Assembly (NCBI RefSeq): GCF_000423705.1 | Contig: NZ_KE384082.1 | Coordinates: 370,843-434,842 of the forward strand | DNA: 64,000 bases | Origin: Stappia stellulata DSM 5886 | Lineage (GTDB): Bacteria > Pseudomonadota > Alphaproteobacteria > Rhizobiales > Stappiaceae | Direction: 5' to 3' | Shown: piece by piece, positions 29,120 through 39,647 of the stretch | Position numbering within the stretch: position 1 is the first letter of the stretch | Layout of the letters: every line of letters starts with the position of its first letter | Notes under the pieces: model-generated | The model's database searches: none | Seen by the model: only the letters and a program-made list of their open reading frames with translations | What the model was told of the DNA's origin: nothing | Program-made: the position numbers and the translations under genes

Positions 29120-31132
29120 TCAACGCGACGAGGCGACCGCGGCGGCCGCCGCACCGGCGCCGACAGTCTGACGCGAGGAGCGCAGGCCACGCGCCTTTTC
29201 CGCCAATTCCTGCTCGTCGCGCGCGCATTCCTCGCGCCGGCGGGCGAGATCCTGCGACTGCGCGCGAATGCGCTGCCAGTCGGCTTCCTCCAGCCCGTCC
29301 TCCAGCGCCGCCATTTCCGCGTCGAGCTCCTGCTCCAGCGCCCGCACCTCCAGCGCATCCAGATAATGCGCGAACAGATCCTCGATGAAGTCGAGAGGCG
29401 GATCGTGGCGCAGGATCGGCAGCCGCTGCTTGAGATCCTGAAACCGGGCACGAAGCTTCGGATCGCCGCGCAGCGGAACGCCCGCCGTGCGCTCTTCCTC
29501 TTCGAAGACCTCGGACAGGATCTGGTAGAAACTTGAATCCAGCGTTTCGAAAAAGGCACTCACCGGGACTTCCTGAAGCTCGGTGGCGATGCGGCACAAT
29601 TCGTCGCGAAAGCGCGCATGCAGCGGATCGCTCAGTCCGGCCGTGCTGATGCGCTCCACGTTGTGTTCCAGAAGGTCGGGATACTTCAGGCAAAGCCCGC
29701 ACAGAATGCGCTCGTTGCCGAACATCGTGCCGTCGGGAAGATCGCCGCCGCGCGCCGGCACCGAGGGTTCGGCCGCCGGATCGCCCGGGCGCCTGCCGCC
29801 TCCGCCGCCACGTCCGGGACTGCCGCCCGCGCGCTGGGCCCGTGCCTGGCGGTAAAACAGGTTGGACAGCCTGAGCCGGATGTCGAGCTGGTATCCGCGC
29901 TTGACCCTCTCCTCGGCGATGGTGCGGGTCAGGTCGTCGAGGCTCTTTTCCAGCGCCGCGCGGCGTTCCGGCGTGTCGATGCGCGCGGCATCGACCTCGC
30001 GCGCCCACAGCACGTCGATCAGCGGAAGGCTTGCGTCGAGCTCGCGGGCAAAGGCGTCGGCGCCGCCGGCGGAAATCAGGTCGTCAGGGTCCTTGCCGTC
30101 GGGCAGGAAGACGAAGCCGAAGGAATAGCCGCTCTTGAGCCCCGGCAGAATCCGGTCGACCGCCCGATGTGCGGCGGCGACACCGGCCGCATCGCCGTCG
30201 AAACAGATCGTCGGCTCCGGCGCCAGCCGCCACAGCCGGCCGATCTGCTCCTCGGTGAAGGCCGTACCGAGCGCCGCGACCACATTGCGCATGCCCGCCT
30301 GCCAGATGGCGATGGCGTCCATATAGCCTTCCACCACGATGGCCTGCCCGCTCTTGTGGGCCGGTTCGCGGGCGCGGTGAAAGTTGAAGACCATCGCGCC
30401 CTTGTGAAACAGCGGCGTTTCCGGGGAGTTCAGGTATTTGGGCTGGCCGTCGGGATCGAGCGTGCGTCCGCCGAAGGCGATAACGCGGCCGCGATCGTCC
30501 TGGATCGGGATCATCAGCCGGTTGCGGAACCGGTCGTAGGTGGGGCGTCCGTCGTCGGGGCGAATGACGAGCCCCGCCTCGATCATCGCCGCCTCCTCGA
30601 CCCCCTTGCCGATGAGGTGCCGTTTCAGCGCGTCGCGCCCGTTCGGGGCATAGCCGAAGCGGAATTCACGCAAGGTCTCCGGCAACAGGCGACGCTTGCG
30701 CACATAGGCACGCGCCGCCTCGCCGCCGGATGTCGCGAGATTGTCCTGAAAGAAACGCGCCGCCATCTCGCAGATCTCGGCAAGGCTCGCACGTTGCTGG
30801 GCGCGCGCGGCTTCGCGCGGATCGGGCGCGGGCAAGGACACCCCGGACTGATCGGCCAGCCGCTCGACGGCTTCGGGAAACGACAGGCCCTCGGTTTCCG
30901 TCAGGAAGCGAAAGTGATCGCCCGACGCGCCGCAGCCGAAACACTTGTAGCGGCCACGCCGGTCGTCGACGTGAAAACTCGGCGTCTTTTCCTGGTGAAA
31001 CGGACAGCAGGCCCAATAGTCGCCGCGCGCGGCCTGGGTCTTGCGGCGGTCCCAGCTCACGCGCCGCGCCACCACCTCCGACAACGGGAGACGGTCTCGG
31101 ATCTCGTCGAGCAAGCCGGGCGAAAAGCGCAT
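29120..31132 (-). CDS. dnaG: DNA primase DnaG
   Basis: 670 residues. The zinc ribbon is CPFHQEKTPSF plus YKCFGCG (Cys43, His46, Cys64, Cys67). The RNA polymerase domain has RFRNRLMIPI and a TOPRIM core with VVEGYMDAIAI and the metal-binding FDGDAAG, followed by PDGKDPDDL. The C-terminal helicase-binding domain (about residues 470-630) is helical. It synthesises RNA primers at the replication fork with DnaB. It is the gene upstream of rpoD on the same strand, the usual alphaproteobacterial order. Its tail contains a Gly/Arg-rich stretch (about residues 430-450) that looks like a linker. Confidence 0.97.
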   Translation of the reverse strand: MRFSPGLLDEIRDRLPLSEVVARRVSWDRRKTQAARGDYWACCPFHQEKTPSFHVDDRRGRYKCFGCGASGDHFRFLTETEGLSFPEAVERLADQSGVSLPAPDPREAARAQQRASLAEICEMAARFFQDNLATSGGEAARAYVRKRRLLPETLREFRFGYAPNGRDALKRHLIGKGVEEAAMIEAGLVIRPDDGRPTYDRFRNRLMIPIQDDRGRVIAFGGRTLDPDGQPKYLNSPETPLFHKGAMVFNFHRAREPAHKSGQAIVVEGYMDAIAIWQAGMRNVVAALGTAFTEEQIGRLWRLAPEPTICFDGDAAGVAAAHRAVDRILPGLKSGYSFGFVFLPDGKDPDDLISAGGADAFARELDASLPLIDVLWAREVDAARIDTPERRAALEKSLDDLTRTIAEERVKRGYQLDIRLRLSNLFYRQARAQRAGGSPGRGGGGGRRPGDPAAEPSVPARGGDLPDGTMFGNERILCGLCLKYPDLLEHNVERISTAGLSDPLHARFRDELCRIATELQEVPVSAFFETLDSSFYQILSEVFEEEERTAGVPLRGDPKLRARFQDLKQRLPILRHDPPLDFIEDLFAHYLDALEVRALEQELDAEMAALEDGLEEADWQRIRAQSQDLARRREECARDEQELAEKARGLRSSRQTVGAGAAAAAVASSR

Positions 31133-31304
31133 ATCGGGTCCTGTCAGGAGGCCGGGTTCAGGGCCGGTATCTGTCGGCAGGCTCCACCGATGCGCGGCGG
31201 AGCGAACCTCTGGCGGAGAGTTTACAGCAACGCGCCGGCGGTTTCACCAGCGATGCATAGCGGTGGAAAGCCTGTGCGCACATACAGGGCGGCGCAGGGG
31301 CCGC

Positions 31305-31760
31305 CTACTCGCTGCGCAGAAGGTCCTTCACGACGCAGCTCGCCCGGACGAAATCCATCTGGCCCGGATAACGGGTCTTCAGCGCGCTCATGCAGCGCCC
31401 CATGTCACGCAGGCCCTTGGCGCTGATGTCGCGCACGATGTCCTCGCAGGCCTCGCGCATGGCGTGATCGTCGAACTGCTTCGGCAGGAACTCGCGGATC
31501 ACGGCGACCTCGTCGCGCTCCTGTTCGGCAAGCTCGAGCTGGCCGGCCTCCTCGAAATCCCGGATCGAGCGGCTGCGCTGAGCCACCATCTTGTCGAGGA
31601 TTTCCTGAAGGTCGGCGTCCTTGATCCCGTCGCGACCGAGCTCGCGAGAGCGCGACTCCCGATCCTGGATCGCCGCAAGCAGCAGCCGCAGTGTTGCAGC
31701 CCGGCGCTTGTCGTTGGTCTCCACCGCCTGGCGAAGCGCCGCATCAATCCGTTCCCGCAT
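31305..31760 (-). CDS. yqeY: GatB/YqeY domain-containing protein
   Basis: About 151 residues from ATG 31760 (MRERIDAALRQAVETNDKRR); an ATG at 31799 adds 13 residues. The all-helical YqeY fold is recognised by TLRLLLAAIQDRE, ILDKMVAQRSRSIRDFEEAGQLELAEQERDEVAVIREFLP, and the C-terminal GLRDMGRCMSALKTRY. YqeY resembles the tail domain of GatB, the amidotransferase subunit that charges tRNA-Gln, but free-standing YqeY has no proven function. It is divergent from carA. Confidence 0.9.
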   Translation of the reverse strand: MRERIDAALRQAVETNDKRRAATLRLLLAAIQDRESRSRELGRDGIKDADLQEILDKMVAQRSRSIRDFEEAGQLELAEQERDEVAVIREFLPKQFDDHAMREACEDIVRDISAKGLRDMGRCMSALKTRYPGQMDFVRASCVVKDLLRSE

Positions 31761-32004
31761 GACCTGCCCTGCCGTTTGCTCGCCGATGGGCGCTGCCAAA
31801 AACCGTCACACGGCAGCATGTCCAAGCGAGATATAGACCTATCTATTTGATTTCTTATGATTATTTTTAACAGTCCGAGTGTTGACCACTGCGCTGGCAT
31901 CCCATAAAGTGCCGCGATTGACGCACCGTTGACACTTCAGCCGTGCACAGTCAAGGCGCCTCGAGCGCTCAACCTTGTCACCTTTGTGATCGAGAAAGCA
32001 AGAT

Positions 32005-33216
32005 ATGACGACCGCTGACGTCTGGTCTGCGACGCCGACCACGGCCGTATTGGTCCTGGCCGACGGGACCGTGATCGAGGGCCAGGGCTTTGGCGCCACC
32101 GGCCAGGCCTGTGCCGAAGTCTGTTTCAACACCGCGCTGACCGGCTACGAGGAGATCCTCACGGATCCGTCCTACGCCGGCCAGATCGTCACTTTCACGT
32201 TTCCCCACATCGGCAACGTGGGGACCAACGAGGAAGACGTCGAGACGGTCAACATGGCGGCGGCCTCCGGCGTGCGCGGCGCGATCGTGCGCGCGGATGT
32301 GACCGAGCCTGCAAACTACCGCGCGACGCGTCACTTCAACGACTGGATGAAGGCACGTGGCATTGTCGGCCTCTCGGGCGTCGACACGCGCGCGCTGACC
32401 GCGCTCATTCGCGAGAGCGGTTCAGCCAACGCCGTGATCGCCCATGATCCCGACGGCAACTTCGATCTCGACGCGCTCAAGCTTGCCGCGGCGAACTGGC
32501 CCGGCCTTGTCGGCATGGACCTGGCGAAGGATGTCACCGCAGGCCAGAGCTATCCCTGGTCCGAAACGCCCTGGGAATGGGAAAAGGGCTATGCGACGCG
32601 CGACGGCGGCCCGTTCAAGGTCGTCGCGATCGACTATGGCATCAAGCGCAACATCCTGCGGCTCCTGACGGACGCCGGCTGCGAGGTCACCGTGCTTCCC
32701 GCCACCGCGAGCGCACAGGACGTTCTGGCACGCGATGCCGACGGAATTTTCCTGTCGAACGGTCCCGGCGACCCGGCCGCAACCGGCGATTACGCGGTGC
32801 CGGTCATTCGCGACCTGGTCGACAGCGGCCTTCCTGTCTTCGGAATCTGCCTCGGTCACCAGATGCTGGCGCTGGCGCTGGGCGCGGGCACCGTCAAGAT
32901 GCATCAGGGCCATCACGGCGCGAACCATCCGGTGTTCGACCGCACCACCGGCAAGGTCGAGATCACCTCGATGAACCACGGCTTCGCCGTCGACGGCGCT
33001 TCGCTTCCCGAGACCGTCGAGGAGACGCATGTGTCGCTGTTCGACGGCTCCAATTGCGGCCTGCGGCTCAAGGGCCAGCCGGTGTTCTCCGTCCAGTATC
33101 ATCCGGAGGCCTCGCCCGGTCCGCGCGACAGCCACTACCTCTTCCGCCGCTTCACGAACCTGATGCGCGCGCGCAGGGGCGAGACCGCGCTGCCGGAAAA
33201 GGACGCCGTCGCCTGA
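32005..33216 (+). CDS. carA: Carbamoyl-phosphate synthase small chain (glutaminase)
   Basis: 403 residues. The N-terminal carA domain (GFGATGQACAEVCFNTALTGYEEILTDPSY) is followed by a class I glutamine amidotransferase: SNGPGDPAAT, GICLGHQMLALALG with nucleophile Cys282, and HPEASPGPRDS supplying the His/Glu of the triad. It releases ammonia from glutamine and channels it to CarB for carbamoyl phosphate, feeding arginine and pyrimidine synthesis. Unlike in many bacteria, carB is not adjacent: three regulator genes lie between, and a strong terminator ends carA. A TTGACC box at 31883 in the leader is one possible promoter element. Confidence 0.97.
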   Translation: MTTADVWSATPTTAVLVLADGTVIEGQGFGATGQACAEVCFNTALTGYEEILTDPSYAGQIVTFTFPHIGNVGTNEEDVETVNMAAASGVRGAIVRADVTEPANYRATRHFNDWMKARGIVGLSGVDTRALTALIRESGSANAVIAHDPDGNFDLDALKLAAANWPGLVGMDLAKDVTAGQSYPWSETPWEWEKGYATRDGGPFKVVAIDYGIKRNILRLLTDAGCEVTVLPATASAQDVLARDADGIFLSNGPGDPAATGDYAVPVIRDLVDSGLPVFGICLGHQMLALALGAGTVKMHQGHHGANHPVFDRTTGKVEITSMNHGFAVDGASLPETVEETHVSLFDGSNCGLRLKGQPVFSVQYHPEASPGPRDSHYLFRRFTNLMRARRGETALPEKDAVA

Positions 33217-33249
33217 TCGACCTGCCTCCCCCGCTCATGGGGGAACGAC

Positions 33250-33284
33250 AAAAAAGCGCCGCGGTGAACCCGCGGCGCTTTTTT
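33250..33284 (+). terminator. Rho-independent terminator of carA
   Basis: A 15-bp perfect stem, AAAAAAGCGCCGCGG / CCGCGGCGCTTTTTT, closes over a five-base loop. It would also work on the opposite strand for the convergent MerR gene. Confidence 0.93.
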
Positions 33285-33345
33285 GTTTCAGATTGTCATC
33301 AGTCAAACCCGCCGATGCCGCCCGGTCCGGGCGCCCCTGCAGGTC

Positions 33346-33810
33346 TCAGGCATTTGCTCCGGACTTGATCAGGTCGTCGAGCGCACCCAGCACGCCGTTC
33401 ATTTCATCGACCTGCTCGACGATCTGCGCCTGCTGTTCCTTCAGGATCTCGTCCTGGCGCGCACAGATTTCGCGCAGCGCCTTGAGCTGCGTTTCACGCG
33501 CCTGCCTGCCCTCGACCAGGGAAATGACTTCGCGGATTTCCGTCAGGGTCAGGCCAACCCGCTTGGCCTGAAGGATCACGCGCATGCGGCCCACATCACG
33601 CGGGCCATAGTGTCGCCGGGCGCCACGACGCTCAGGGTTCAGCAACCCCTTCTCCTCATAGAAACGCAATGCGCGCAACGTCACACCGAATGTGTCCGCC
33701 ATTTCGGCGATGGACAGCTTTGCGTCATCGGACGGATCAATACGGATCGGACCAGCCAGGTCCGGTACTGCGACTGAGTTTTCCGACAATTTCAGCATTC
33801 CGATACTCAT
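33346..33810 (-). CDS. MerR family transcriptional regulator
   Basis: A 154-residue protein. The winged helix-turn-helix LSIAEMADTFGVTLRALRFYEEKGLLNPERRGARRHY is a clear MerR signature, followed by a coiled-coil dimerisation helix (AKRVGLTLTEIREVISLVEG through LKALREICARQDEILKEQQAQI). There is no separate effector or cysteine-based metal site, so the signal is unknown. I chose ATG 33810, which has GGGA upstream; the frame extends to 33966 but that part is not supported. It ends close to the carA terminator. Confidence 0.85.
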   Translation of the reverse strand: MSIGMLKLSENSVAVPDLAGPIRIDPSDDAKLSIAEMADTFGVTLRALRFYEEKGLLNPERRGARRHYGPRDVGRMRVILQAKRVGLTLTEIREVISLVEGRQARETQLKALREICARQDEILKEQQAQIVEQVDEMNGVLGALDDLIKSGANA

Positions 33811-34281
33811 CGTTTTCCCGATCTGTCGCGTCGTGCGACGAAGATTGCGGAGGATCCTCCGCACCCGACCGCAAGCGCGGTCACCCTCGGCGAACATCCC
33901 AGCCACCCCACCGGTCGTAACCGGGTTACAGGAGGCATCAGACATTCCCAAACGGCAGTATGCCATCGAAGACGGTCAAGCACGTTCTCCGAACGCGCCA
34001 GATTTTTATCCGCGCAAACCAGATAGCGCACAAACTCGAGAAAAACCCGAGCTGCCGCGCAAGATATGAAAAAATCGCATCGATCAATAAAATTGAATTA
34101 TGTCTCAATAATTTTTTATCATAACCTCACGTTGTATTCACAAAAGAATTCGCCCTGAATGAAAAGGAATCAACTTGCCAAAGGGAATAATCGAAAATCA
34201 AAAAACTTGGATTGCGAACATAAAAAACGGAATATCGATTCTATCGACCGCATAGAGAGGGCATCATGAAGGCCGGCCGAA
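33811..34281. other. AT-rich gene-free stretch between MerR and AraC genes
   Basis: About 470 bases. The part from roughly 34060 to 34260 is markedly AT-rich compared with the neighbours. ATTGA and TCAAT around 34094-34109 followed by T-rich sequence may form a weak terminator on the plus strand. No gene was recognised. The promoter of the MerR gene must lie in the left part. Confidence 0.45.
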
Positions 34282-35469
34282 TCAGGAATGCGTGTCGCCA
34301 TCCGACAACGGTATACCGTCGCAACATGAAACCATGGCTTGCGTTTCGGCGCCCGCAAGACGGGGCGGCAACCGTCGGCCGATGCTGCTTGCGCCGCTCT
34401 GGCCCAGTCGCCATGCCGACGGCGGGCACCCGAACCAGCGACGTGCCGCGCGCGAAAAATTGCCGGTTGCCGAAAACCCGAGCCGGTAGGCGATTTCAGA
34501 CACCGGCATACCGGTATACCCGAGAAGATCGACGGCCATGCGCTGGCGCACCGCATCGTGAAGCCCCTGGAACGTCTGTCCGCGCTCCTGCAAACGGCGC
34601 TGCAATGCCCGCACGCTGATCGCCAGCGCACCGGCCACGGTGGAAGCGGTCAGTCCGGGATCGGAAACCCGCTCCGCAATGGCGTCGCAGACCCTTGCGG
34701 TAAAGTCCTCGGCCCTGCGCCTGTCGTCGAGGCGGCGCCGGTTCAACTCGCAAAGGGCGGCGAAGAGATCGTCGTGGCGCATCGGGTTGGACTGCCGGGC
34801 ATCGCCGACTTCGTAGCGAAGGCAGTTTACCGGCGCATCGAAACTGACCGGCACGCCGAAAAAGTCTTCATAGGCCTGGACCGATGCCGGACGACTGCGT
34901 GCAAGCGTCACCTTGGACAGCCGCACGCCTTCGCTGCTGACCTGTTGCAGACGCATGAAGGTCTTGCTGACGGTCCGGTCGGTCAACTGGTCGCGACAGA
35001 CGATTTCCGGCGACAGGGCGAAGGCGATCGAGGCATGGCCGCTCGCGTGTTTGGCGCGAACCTCTGCCAGGTCGAGCACGATGCAAATGAATCTCGCGGT
35101 CGTCTGCAGCGCCGTCAGGAAGTCCGGCGCATAGCGCAAGGCAAGCGAAACCGTGTCGTCGCGCCCCGGACCGGCAAATTTCGACCAATTGAGCGCGAAG
35201 GTCTCGTCTCCGGAATAGGCGGCGCAGACCTCCAGCGCGCGTGCATGGGCACGCAGGCTGATGTGATCGCCGAGAGTCATCGGCGCGCGCAGCTCATCGA
35301 GACCGTTCTCGCGCATCACCCGCTCGTAGGGAACGCCGCGCACGCTGCAGTAATCCGCCAGCCCCGCCTGGGCCCGCGAATGGATAAGAAGCGTATCACT
35401 CAAGGCCGGAGGGCCATTGCGCGCGGACATGAGCATTGTTCCATCGATCGGAAATCGCCGGGCGTTCAA
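34282..35469 (-). CDS. AraC family transcriptional regulator (OruR/ArgR-like type)
   Basis: 395 residues. The N-terminal arabinose-binding-like domain includes YCSVRGVPYERVMRENGLDEL and FGVPVSFDAPVNCLRYE. The C-terminal AraC DNA-binding domain has LTASTVAGALAISVRALQRRLQERGQTF and MPVSEIAYRLGFSATGNFSRAARRWFG. This two-part design is the same as that of the sulfatase-locus regulator. The last 40 or so residues are a low-complexity extension beyond the usual AraC end. Start options 35469 (ATG) or 35433/35427. Target genes are unknown; it lies alone with regulators on both sides. Confidence 0.85.
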   Translation of the reverse strand: MNARRFPIDGTMLMSARNGPPALSDTLLIHSRAQAGLADYCSVRGVPYERVMRENGLDELRAPMTLGDHISLRAHARALEVCAAYSGDETFALNWSKFAGPGRDDTVSLALRYAPDFLTALQTTARFICIVLDLAEVRAKHASGHASIAFALSPEIVCRDQLTDRTVSKTFMRLQQVSSEGVRLSKVTLARSRPASVQAYEDFFGVPVSFDAPVNCLRYEVGDARQSNPMRHDDLFAALCELNRRRLDDRRRAEDFTARVCDAIAERVSDPGLTASTVAGALAISVRALQRRLQERGQTFQGLHDAVRQRMAVDLLGYTGMPVSEIAYRLGFSATGNFSRAARRWFGCPPSAWRLGQSGASSIGRRLPPRLAGAETQAMVSCCDGIPLSDGDTHS

Positions 35470-35758
35470 GACAACGACCGGAGCGCGGGTGGCAAACCGG
35501 CAACCTCGTCAAGCCAGACTTAAGTATTTATCAACAAATTCTCGATGAGGTCCAGTCCGGAATGATCCGGGCCGGGCTCTATCCCCAAACGGGGTAAACA
35601 TCGCGCGCCGCGGGGGTGGGTTTGACATTTTCCCGAAGAGGGTCGATTCATTGGCGCACCCTTGGTCATGCACGCGTCCTGATCGCGCGGGCAGGACTGA
35701 CGCGGGGGGAAACGACCACGGGAGCAGGAACCGAGCGTCTTCGGGTCCGGAAACGAGA

Positions 35759-36073
35759 ATGAAAGCGACGACGGGTTTTGATGAAAGCTTCGAGACCATG
35801 ACGCCGGAACGGTTTCGCCTGTGGCGCAAGGCGCTGGGACTGAAGCAGAAAGACGCGGCCGATCGGCTCGGCTTGAAGAAGCGGATGATCCAGTATTACG
35901 AAAAGGGCGACCGGGACGGACGGCCGGTCGAGATCCCCAAGTCGGTCCGCCTTGCCTGTTTCGCCATTTCCAGCGGCATCGACGATTTCAACGGCAGCGC
36001 GACGGTCGCGATCCCCGCCCCGGCGCAGCCGCCGGAAGCCGATCCGGATGCGGAATCCTCCGGGCGGGACTGA
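35759..36073 (+). CDS. XRE-family helix-turn-helix protein (small)
   Basis: A 104-residue protein from ATG 35759. The helix-turn-helix is LWRKALGLKQKDAADRLGLKKRMIQYYEKGDRDGRP, Cro/C1-type, followed by IPKSVRLACFAISSGIDDF and an acidic, Pro/Ala-rich tail. There is no second domain. Comparable small XRE proteins are common in Rhizobiales genomes, and no function is assigned. The start could also be ATG 35798 (MTPERFRLW). It lies between an AraC gene and carB. Confidence 0.7.
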   Translation: MKATTGFDESFETMTPERFRLWRKALGLKQKDAADRLGLKKRMIQYYEKGDRDGRPVEIPKSVRLACFAISSGIDDFNGSATVAIPAPAQPPEADPDAESSGRD

Positions 36074-36239
36074 CGTCCCGCTCCGAACACCGATTTAGAC
36101 ATGGTATCATGCCAGCGATGGGGTTTCGCAACCCGCGCTTTTTGCCTATAAGCCCCGTTCAGCCGACCCATTTGCCGTCACCTCACCCTCCCGTCCCGCC
36201 GCAAAGCGGCGGATGCGGGCGAAGTCTTGCGAGCCACAC

Positions 36240-39200
36240 ATGCCCAAACGCACAGATATTTCCTCAATTCTGATCATCGGAGCAGGGCCGATCGTCATCG
36301 GGCAAGCCTGCGAGTTCGACTACTCCGGGACCCAGGCCTGCAAGGCGCTGCGCGAGGAAGGCTACCGCACGATTCTGGTGAACTCCAATCCGGCAACGAT
36401 CATGACCGACCCGGATCTGGCGGATGCGACCTACATCGAGCCGATCACGCCGGAAATCGTCGCCCAGATCATCGAGAAGGAGCGTCCCGACGCGCTGCTT
36501 CCCACGATGGGCGGCCAGACCGCGCTCAACTGCGCGCTGTCCCTGCGCAAGATGGGCGTCCTGGAAAAATTCGGCGTCGAGATGATCGGCGCGACGGCGG
36601 AGGCTATCGACAAGGCCGAGGACCGCGAACTCTTCCGCCAGGCGATGGACAAGATCGGCCTTGAGACACCGCGCTCCCGGCTTGCCCATTCGCTGTCGGA
36701 GGCGCTCGACGCGCTCGACGACATCGGCCTGCCGACGATCATCCGGCCCTCCTTCACGCTCGGCGGCACCGGCGGCGGCATCGCCTACAATCGGGAAGAG
36801 TACCTCGACATCATCGAGCGCGGCCTCGACGCCTCGCCGACGACCGAGGTGCTCGTCGAGGAATCGGTGATCGGCTGGAAGGAGTACGAGATGGAGGTCG
36901 TCCGCGACAAGGCGGACAATTGCATCATCATCTGCTCCATCGAGAACATCGACCCGATGGGCGTTCACACCGGCGACAGCATCACCGTCGCGCCGGCACT
37001 GACGCTGACCGACAAGGAATACCAGATCATGCGCGACGCCTCGCTGGCGGTCCTGCGCGAGATCGGTGTCGAGACCGGCGGCTCGAACGTGCAGTTCGCG
37101 GTCAATCCGGAAAACGGCCGGCTGATCGTCATCGAGATGAACCCGCGCGTGTCGCGCTCCTCCGCGCTTGCCTCCAAGGCAACCGGCTTCCCGATCGCCA
37201 AGATCGCGGCGAAGCTCGCCGTCGGCTATACGCTCGACGAGTTGGAGAACGACATCACCGGCGGTGCGACGCCGGCCTCCTTCGAGCCGTCCATCGACTA
37301 TGTCGTCACCAAGATCCCGCGCTTCGCCTTCGAGAAGTTCCCGGGCGCCGAACCGCTGCTGACCACCGCGATGAAATCCGTCGGCGAGGTGATGGCCATC
37401 GGCCGGACCTTTGCCGAAAGCCTGCAAAAGGCCCTGCGCGGCCTGGAAACCGGCCTCGACGGCCTGAATGAGGTCGAGATCCCGGGGCTCGGTCAGAACG
37501 ACGACAAGAATGCCATTCGCGCGGCCCTCGCCTCGCCCACGCCCGACCGCCTGCTCAAGGTGGCACAGGCCGTGCGGCTCGGCATGGACCTCGACCAGAT
37601 CTACCGCTCCTGCCACATCGACCCGTGGTTCCTGCGACAGATCCAGGGGATCGTCGAGATGGAGGAGAAGATCCGCACCCACGGCCTGCCCGATCACGCG
37701 GAAGGGATGCGCAAGCTGAAGTCGATGGGCTTTGCCGATGCGCGGCTCGCCTCGCTCGCCGGGCTGGAGGAGCGCGACGTGCAGGCCTTGCGCACGCGCC
37801 TCGACGTGCATCCGGTCTACAAGCGCATCGACACCTGCGCGGCCGAATTCGCCTCGCCGACCGCCTATATGTATTCCAGCTACGAGCCGTCTTTCGCCGG
37901 CAAGCTGGCCGACGAGGCCGATCCGAGCGACCGCAAGAAGGTGGTGATCCTGGGCGGCGGTCCCAACCGGATCGGCCAGGGCATCGAGTTCGACTATTGC
38001 TGCTGTCACGCCGCCTTCGCGCTGCAGGACGCCGGCTTCGAAACCATCATGATCAACTGCAACCCGGAGACCGTGTCGACCGACTACGACACCTCCGACC
38101 GGCTCTATTTCGAGCCGCTGACGGCGGAAGACGTGCTGGAGATCATCAAGGTCGAAAAGACCAAGGGCACGCTGCACGGCGTCATCGTGCAGTTCGGCGG
38201 CCAAACGCCGCTGAAGCTCGCCCAGGCGCTGCTGGATGCCGACGTGCCGATCCTCGGCACATCGCCCGACATGATCGATCTGGCGGAAGACCGCGACCGC
38301 TTCCAGAAGCTGTTGCACAAGCTCGGCCTCAAGCAGCCGCAGAACGGCATCGCCTATTCGGTCGAGCAGAGCCGTCTGATCGTCGCCGACCTCGGCCTGC
38401 CGCTCGTCGTGCGCCCCTCCTATGTGCTGGGCGGACGCGCGATGCAGATCATCCGCGACGAGGATGCGCTCAACGCCTATCTGCTCGGCACGCTCCCCGA
38501 GCTGGTGCCGGGCGACGTGCGCGCCAAGTACCCCAACGACAAGACGGGGCAGATCAACACGGTTCTCGGCAAGAACCCGCTCTTGTTCGACCGTTATCTC
38601 GACGGCGCCATCGAGGTCGATGTCGACGCGATTTCGGACGGAACGGATGTCTTCGTCTGCGGCATCATGGAGCACATCGAGGAAGCCGGCATCCACTCCG
38701 GCGACAGCGCCTGCTCGCTGCCGCCGCATTCCCTGTCGGCGGACACCATCGAGGAGCTCACCCGCCAGGCCAAGGCGCTCGCCAAGGGCCTCGGCGTCGG
38801 CGGTCTGATGAACGTGCAATTCGCGATCCGAAACGGCGACATCTTCGTGCTCGAGGTCAATCCGCGCGCATCGCGCACGGTGCCCTTCGTCGCCAAGACC
38901 ATCGGCCATCCCATCGCCAAGATCGCGGCGCGCGTCATGGCGGGTGAAAAGCTCGCCGATTTCGCGCTCGAGCTGCCGGAGTTGAAGCATGTCGCGGTCA
39001 AGGAGGCCGTCTTCCCCTTCGCCCGCTTCCAGGGCGTCGACACGGTGCTCGGCCCGGAGATGCGCTCCACCGGCGAGGTGATGGGCCTGAGCCGGAGCTT
39101 CGAGGTCGCCTTCGCCAAGTCGCAGCTCGGCGCCGGCGCCCGCGTTCCGACCAGCGGCACGGTCTTCGTCTCCGTGCGCGATGCCGACAAGGAGCGGGTT

Positions 39201-39554
39201 CTCGATCCCATCGGCCGGCTCGCCGGGCTGGGCTTTCGGGTCATCGCCACGCACGGCACACAGGCCTTCCTGGAGGAACGCGGAATTTCCTGCGACAAGG
39301 TGAACAAGGTGCTTGAAGGGCGACCGCACATCGTCGATGCTATCAAGAACGGAGAGGTTCAGCTGGTCTTTAACACGACCGAAGGGGCGCAGGCCCTCTC
39401 CGACAGCCGGTCAATGCGCCGCGCGGCCCTCTTGCACAAGGTTCCCTACTACACGACCTTGGCGGGCGCCATCGCGGCGGCGAAAGGGATCGAGGCATAC
39501 GCTTCAGGCCACCTTGAAGTGTTCCCCTTGCAGGCCTATTTCGCGCAGACCTGA
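36240..39554 (+). CDS. carB: Carbamoyl-phosphate synthase large chain
   Basis: 1104 residues made of two homologous synthetase halves, each with a biotin-carboxylase-like preATP-grasp and an ATP-grasp domain, followed by a C-terminal MGS-like allosteric domain (about residues 950-1104). Half 1 opens with [21 protein letters not shown]; half 2 opens with [20 protein letters not shown]. Both contain the NPRxSR metal/ATP site ([10 protein letters not shown] and [10 protein letters not shown]). It makes carbamoyl phosphate from bicarbonate, ATP and the ammonia from CarA. ATG 36240 (MPKRTDISS) is taken over the in-frame ATG 36213. No Shine-Dalgarno close to consensus is seen. greA follows 93 bases downstream. 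Confidence 0.97.
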   Translation: MPKRTDISSILIIGAGPIVIGQACEFDYSGTQACKALREEGYRTILVNSNPATIMTDPDLADATYIEPITPEIVAQIIEKERPDALLPTMGGQTALNCALSLRKMGVLEKFGVEMIGATAEAIDKAEDRELFRQAMDKIGLETPRSRLAHSLSEALDALDDIGLPTIIRPSFTLGGTGGGIAYNREEYLDIIERGLDASPTTEVLVEESVIGWKEYEMEVVRDKADNCIIICSIENIDPMGVHTGDSITVAPALTLTDKEYQIMRDASLAVLREIGVETGGSNVQFAVNPENGRLIVIEMNPRVSRSSALASKATGFPIAKIAAKLAVGYTLDELENDITGGATPASFEPSIDYVVTKIPRFAFEKFPGAEPLLTTAMKSVGEVMAIGRTFAESLQKALRGLETGLDGLNEVEIPGLGQNDDKNAIRAALASPTPDRLLKVAQAVRLGMDLDQIYRSCHIDPWFLRQIQGIVEMEEKIRTHGLPDHAEGMRKLKSMGFADARLASLAGLEERDVQALRTRLDVHPVYKRIDTCAAEFASPTAYMYSSYEPSFAGKLADEADPSDRKKVVILGGGPNRIGQGIEFDYCCCHAAFALQDAGFETIMINCNPETVSTDYDTSDRLYFEPLTAEDVLEIIKVEKTKGTLHGVIVQFGGQTPLKLAQALLDADVPILGTSPDMIDLAEDRDRFQKLLHKLGLKQPQNGIAYSVEQSRLIVADLGLPLVVRPSYVLGGRAMQIIRDEDALNAYLLGTLPELVPGDVRAKYPNDKTGQINTVLGKNPLLFDRYLDGAIEVDVDAISDGTDVFVCGIMEHIEEAGIHSGDSACSLPPHSLSADTIEELTRQAKALAKGLGVGGLMNVQFAIRNGDIFVLEVNPRASRTVPFVAKTIGHPIAKIAARVMAGEKLADFALELPELKHVAVKEAVFPFARFQGVDTVLGPEMRSTGEVMGLSRSFEVAFAKSQLGAGARVPTSGTVFVSVRDADKERVLDPIGRLAGLGFRVIATHGTQAFLEERGISCDKVNKVLEGRPHIVDAIKNGEVQLVFNTTEGAQALSDSRSMRRAALLHKVPYYTTLAGAIAAAKGIEAYASGHLEVFPLQAYFAQT

Positions 39555-39647
39555 ATTCAGAGCGTCCCGACCGGGAATCCCGGCCGGGCGAGTGTCTTTT
39601 ATCGCGCGCCGGCAATTCGGCGTGCGCAAGTGAAGGGTCGGAGACCT

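Noticed and set aside
34085-34260. AT-rich stretch as a possible small phage or plasmid remnant
   Set aside because: No coding frame, integrase or attachment site is seen, and the flanking regulators have normal composition.
36264-39329. A 1021-codon minus-strand frame over carB
   Set aside because: Antisense shadow of a highly conserved gene with strong codon bias.
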